A stretch of DNA of 19,013 bases from Betaproteobacteria bacterium UBA2293. GTDB taxonomy: Bacteria > Pseudomonadota > Gammaproteobacteria > Burkholderiales > Rhodocyclaceae. The number at the start of each line of letters is the position of its first letter. Positions within the stretch are counted from its first letter, which is position 1. Location of the stretch: positions 6,121 through 25,133 of the forward strand of contig DDWF01000331.1 of assembly GCA_002345845.1 (NCBI GenBank), given 5' to 3'. A model generated the notes under the pieces. The model saw nothing but the letters and a program-made list of their open reading frames with translations. It had not been told where the DNA came from and searched no databases. The translations under genes were made by a program, and so were the position numbers. Shown here in pieces: positions 16,597 to 19,013 of the stretch.

Positions 16597-17411
16597 GCGG
16601 CGCGCGAGGTGGCGTGGGCAGCGGACGCGGGGATAAAGCGCGGTTCATGGGCGACTACCGGCAGTTCCTCGCCTTCGCTGGCGTACAGCTCGTGTAGCAG
16701 GGGCGTCGTGACTTCGCCGGCTGGCAGGTCGAAAGCGATGCGTCCGGCCTTGACGCCGACGATGCGGGAAAAGCAGCTCAGCGCCAGATCGACGGCATGC
16801 AGGCTGGCCACCAGCGTGGCGCCGCGTTGCCCGGCATCGTCAACCAGCAGGCGGATGGTGCTCAGGGCGAGCGCCGGGTCGAGGGCGGAAACCGGTTCAT
16901 CGGCCAATACGAGGTCCGCTTGCTGATACATCGCCCGGGCGATGCCAACCCGTTGCAACTGGCCACCGGACAGCTGGTCGCAACGGGCGAACAGCTTGTC
17001 GCCGAGATCGACGCGGGCGAGCGCCTGGCGGGCGCCTGGAATGTCGACCGGATGGAGCAGTGAGAGCAGCGACTTCCAGGCCGGCCAGCGACCGAGGCGG
17101 CCGGCCAGGACGGCGGTGACGACGCGCTGCCGGCCGGGAATCGGCGGCGCCTGATGGACGGTGCCGATGCGGCAGCGCAGGGCTTTATTCTGGCTTGGCG
17201 ACAGTTTGTCCAGCCGGGTGTCGAGCACTGTCATCCGGCCAGCGGTCGGCGCCAGCGCCGTGCCGAGCAGCGAAATCAGCGAGGTCTTGCCGGCCCCGGA
17301 CGGGCCGATCAGGGCAATGCGCTCGCCGCGCTGGGCCTGCAGCGAAATGTCGGCGAGCGCGGTGAAGCCATTGGCGTGGGTCAACCCCACGCCAGCGAGG
17401 CGAAAACTCAC
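16587..17411 (-). CDS. phnC: PhnC-type ABC transporter ATP-binding protein
   Basis: This 274-residue ATPase would energise the importer. The Walker A motif GPSGAGKT is at residues 36-43, the Q-loop region at VHQAPP (85-90), the signature LSGGQ at 147-151 and Walker B LVLADEP at 167-173, followed by the SLHAVDLAL switch-His block. The order and the [16 protein letters not shown] details fit PhnC. It starts at a GTG that overlaps the phnD stop by 4 nt (GTGA), and it overlaps phnE by 10 nt. The Ala- and Cys-rich C-terminus ends [12 protein letters not shown], an unusual vicinal Cys pair. Confidence 0.92.
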   Translation of the reverse strand: MSFRLAGVGLTHANGFTALADISLQAQRGERIALIGPSGAGKTSLISLLGTALAPTAGRMTVLDTRLDKLSPSQNKALRCRIGTVHQAPPIPGRQRVVTAVLAGRLGRWPAWKSLLSLLHPVDIPGARQALARVDLGDKLFARCDQLSGGQLQRVGIARAMYQQADLVLADEPVSALDPALALSTIRLLVDDAGQRGATLVASLHAVDLALSCFSRIVGVKAGRIAFDLPAGEVTTPLLHELYASEGEELPVVAHEPRFIPASAAHATSRAACC

Positions 17412-18283
17412 TTCAACAGGCCGGCCGAGTAGGCTGCCTTTTCGATCCCGTCGTAGTTCTCCTTTTGTGTCGGAATGAACCGGGCGGCACGTTGCAGCGC
17501 GAGGATTTCCTTATGCTCCGGATTGGCCGGGTCGAGCTTGAGGAAGGCGTCGGTCAGTTTCTTGACCAGGGCCGGGTCGAGATCGCCACGGACTGTCCAG
17601 TTGTAGTCGAAATAGGGCGGCGTGGTGGCGAAGACGCGGACCTTGTCGGTATCGACCTTCTTCGTTTCCACCAGCTTGTCCCAGACCGAGGCGTTGAGTA
17701 CGCCGGCTTCCGCCTTGCCGGCGGCGACGAAGGCCACCGTCGCATCATGGGCGCCGGAGAAGGCGACGTTCTTGAAGTCCTTTTCCGGGTTGATGCCGGC
17801 CTGCTGCAGGAAGAAGCGCGGCATCAGGCTGCCGGAGGTGGACGACGGCGAGCCAAAGGCGAAGGTCTTGCCCTTGAGATCGGCCAGCGACTTGATCGCC
17901 GGGTCGGCGGTGATGAACTTGGAGGTGAACTTGGCATCCTCCTCGCGCTGGGCGATGGGGATGGCCGTGCCGTTGGTGCGGATCTTCGCCTGGACGAAGG
18001 TGAAACCGCCCAGCCAGGCGAGATCGATCTTCTTCGTGGCCAGTGACTCGACGACGGCGGCGTAGTCGGTGACCGGGGTGAACACCACCTTCATGCCCGT
18101 TTGCGCCTCCAGATACTTGCCGAGCGGCGCGAACTTGCGCTGCAGTTCGGTCGGGGCTTCGTCGGGGATGGCCGAAACGCGCAGTACGGCGTTGTCGGCA
18201 ACGGCCGGCAGGGCAACGGTGGTGGCAATGGCGCAGGCAAGCGCGCCCTTCAGCGCCAGGCGGCGCATGGTGGAACTGATCAT
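17408..18283 (-). CDS. PhnD-like periplasmic binding protein, possible selenium-oxyanion binder
   Basis: This 291-residue solute-binding protein has a Sec-type signal peptide ([24 protein letters not shown], given in two parts: a basic start and a hydrophobic core) ending near residue 29. The mature part shows PhnD-family blocks: [56 protein letters not shown] and the ASVWDKL segment. GGAG lies 8 nt before the ATG at 18283. PhnD relatives bind phosphonates or phosphite, but a recognised subgroup is annotated as putative selenate-binding. The neighbouring selA/selB/selC and selenoenzyme genes make that substrate a reasonable guess. No C-P lyase or phosphite dehydrogenase gene is present. Confidence 0.85.
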   Translation of the reverse strand: MISSTMRRLALKGALACAIATTVALPAVADNAVLRVSAIPDEAPTELQRKFAPLGKYLEAQTGMKVVFTPVTDYAAVVESLATKKIDLAWLGGFTFVQAKIRTNGTAIPIAQREEDAKFTSKFITADPAIKSLADLKGKTFAFGSPSSTSGSLMPRFFLQQAGINPEKDFKNVAFSGAHDATVAFVAAGKAEAGVLNASVWDKLVETKKVDTDKVRVFATTPPYFDYNWTVRGDLDPALVKKLTDAFLKLDPANPEHKEILALQRAARFIPTQKENYDGIEKAAYSAGLLK

Positions 18284-18395
18284 GTTGTAACTCCGATTTT
18301 TACAGCAACTGCCACCGTGCGGATGTCACGGCAGCTTACAAGGCACCGAGGTGCCATCTATCCAGGGCGGTACGCAGACCGCGTGCGGCATTATA
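18284..18395 (-). promoter_or_regulatory. Promoter and structured leader of the phnD operon
   Basis: A perfect TATAAT (18395-18390) lies on the minus strand, with only weak -35 candidates (TTGCCA at 14 bp, ATTTGC at 16 bp). Transcription from about 18383 would give a leader of about 100 nt with two hairpins: GGCACC-TC-GGTGCC (18355-18342) and CTGCCGTG...CACGGTGGCAG near 18335-18309. The second ends about 25 nt before the start codon. No known riboswitch class was recognised. Confidence 0.5.
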
Positions 18396-18428
18396 GCCGC
18401 GGCTTTCAGTGGCAAATCTGCTGTCCGA

Positions 18429-18444
18429 GGGCAAGCGCTTGTCC
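18429..18444 (+). promoter_or_regulatory. Palindromic operator candidate upstream of the tungstate permease gene
   Basis: GGGCAAGCGCTTGTCC is a near-perfect 16-bp palindrome: core CAAGCGCTTG with flanking GG-N and N-CC. It lies 41 bp before the ATG of the TupB-like gene, in the divergent intergenic region. It is not an obvious ModE site. The bound factor is unknown. Confidence 0.4.
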
Positions 18445-18484
18445 ATGTTCAGCCCTTGCCGGCGGGTGATATCCTGCCAGCCCC

Positions 18485-19013
18485 ATGTTTGCCACCCTTG
18501 CCGACGCCCTGTCCCTGCTTGGCCACTTCGACCAGCGCCTGCTGGAGATCGTCGGCCTGTCGCTGCGCGTCAGCCTGACGGCGCTGCTGCTCGGCGCCGT
18601 GCTCGGCCTGCCGCTCGGTGCCTGGCTGGCGGTGACGCAGTTTCCCGGGCGCGGGGCGCTGGTCGTCGGCCTTAATGCGCTGATGGGGCTGCCGTCGGTG
18701 GTGGTCGGTGTGCTCGTCTATTTGGCGCTGTCGCGCAGCGGGCCGTTCGGCAGCATGGGCCTGCTCTTTTCACCGGGGGCGATGATCGTCGCCCAGACGC
18801 TGCTGGTCCTGCCGCTGATCGCTGCGGTCAGCCGGCAGATTGTCGAGGATGCCTGGAAGGACTATGCGCCGGAGTTCGCGCTGTTCGGCATCGGCCGGCC
18901 GCAGGCGGTGGCCCTGCTGCTGGCCGACTGCCGCTTCTCGCTGTCGGTGGCGACACTGGCCGGCCTCGGCCGGGCGATGTCGGAAGTCGGCGCGGTGATG
19001 ATCGTCGGCGGCA
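18485..19013 (+). CDS. tupB: TupB-like tungstate ABC transporter permease, 3' truncated
   Basis: The frame is open from the ATG at 18485 to the window end (176 codons). The protein begins MFATLADALSLLGHFDQRLL and has repeated hydrophobic helices from about residue 20 onward. It carries MGLPSVVVGVLVYLALSRSGPFG, the FSPGAMIVAQ block, and GLGRAMSEVGAVMIVGG, the coupling-loop motif of TupB/WtpB/ModB-type permeases. GLPxVVVGxLxYLxLSRSGPLG is typical of TupB. Tungstate import would supply AorB and possibly FdnG. Divergent from phnD; the tupA and tupC partners would be outside the window. The ribosome site before this ATG is weak, so a different start is possible. Confidence 0.85.
   Translation, partial: MFATLADALSLLGHFDQRLLEIVGLSLRVSLTALLLGAVLGLPLGAWLAVTQFPGRGALVVGLNALMGLPSVVVGVLVYLALSRSGPFGSMGLLFSPGAMIVAQTLLVLPLIAAVSRQIVEDAWKDYAPEFALFGIGRPQAVALLLADCRFSLSVATLAGLGRAMSEVGAVMIVGG

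Noticed and set aside
18284..18484. Known molybdenum/tungsten cofactor riboswitch before phnD or tupB
   Set aside because: The hairpins present do not show the conserved core of that class as far as I can recall, and the leader precedes a transporter of another type.
1..19013. CRISPR arrays, insertion sequences, phage genes or toxin-antitoxin pairs
   Set aside because: No regularly spaced repeats, transposase or integrase motifs, or toxin-type gene pairs were found on either strand.

Overview
The window is GC-rich DNA with tightly packed, translationally coupled genes and gene families typical of a betaproteobacterium. The closest match is probably a Rhodocyclales/Azonexus-Dechloromonas-Aromatoleum type organism, but that placement is an inference from gene content and style. 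Almost every gene serves tungsten, molybdenum or selenium enzymes. The locus combines a tungsten aldehyde oxidoreductase operon, a selenocysteine formate dehydrogenase, nearly the whole selenocysteine insertion apparatus, a molybdopterin-guanine-dinucleotide synthase, and two ABC transporters for small oxyanions.

Plus strand, 1-3408: the 3' part of a tungsten aldehyde oxidoreductase (AorB type), a FAD/NAD(P) oxidoreductase (AorC type), a MoaD/ThiS-like sulfur carrier and an unknown small protein. A terminator-like hairpin lies between the first two genes.

Minus strand, 5107 down to 3405: an orphan GcvH-like lipoyl-domain protein, a DsrE-like protein and mobA, chained by overlaps. A 60-residue unknown protein with its own promoter follows.

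Minus strand, 9740 down to 5227: fdhE, selA, a candidate small gene, selB and the gene for tRNA-Sec (selC, anticodon UCA), nearly without gaps. A strong terminator-like hairpin with a T tract lies only about 10 nt before the fdhE start codon, and a ~101 nt imperfect hairpin lies upstream of that.

Minus strand, 14497 down to 9915: fdnG-fdnH-fdnI, a membrane-anchored, Tat-exported formate dehydrogenase. Its catalytic subunit has an in-frame TGA at codon 196 followed by a bacterial SECIS hairpin, so it is one gene and not two ORFs. It is preceded by a textbook sigma-54 promoter and two symmetric upstream activator-type sites.

Minus strand, 18283 down to 14672: a PhnD-PhnC-PhnE type importer with a fused double permease, plus a second DsrE-like protein. 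This family is formally phosphonate/phosphite-like, but the setting suggests selenium oxyanion uptake. Plus strand, 18485 to the window end: the start of a TupB-like tungstate permease, divergent from the importer.

The apparent logic is that tungstate and perhaps selenium oxyanions are imported, MobA and the MoaD-like protein help make or load the pterin cofactor, SelA/SelB/tRNA-Sec decode the UGA in fdnG, and FdhE helps mature the exported formate dehydrogenase. selD, fdhD and the sigma-54 activator are not in the window.
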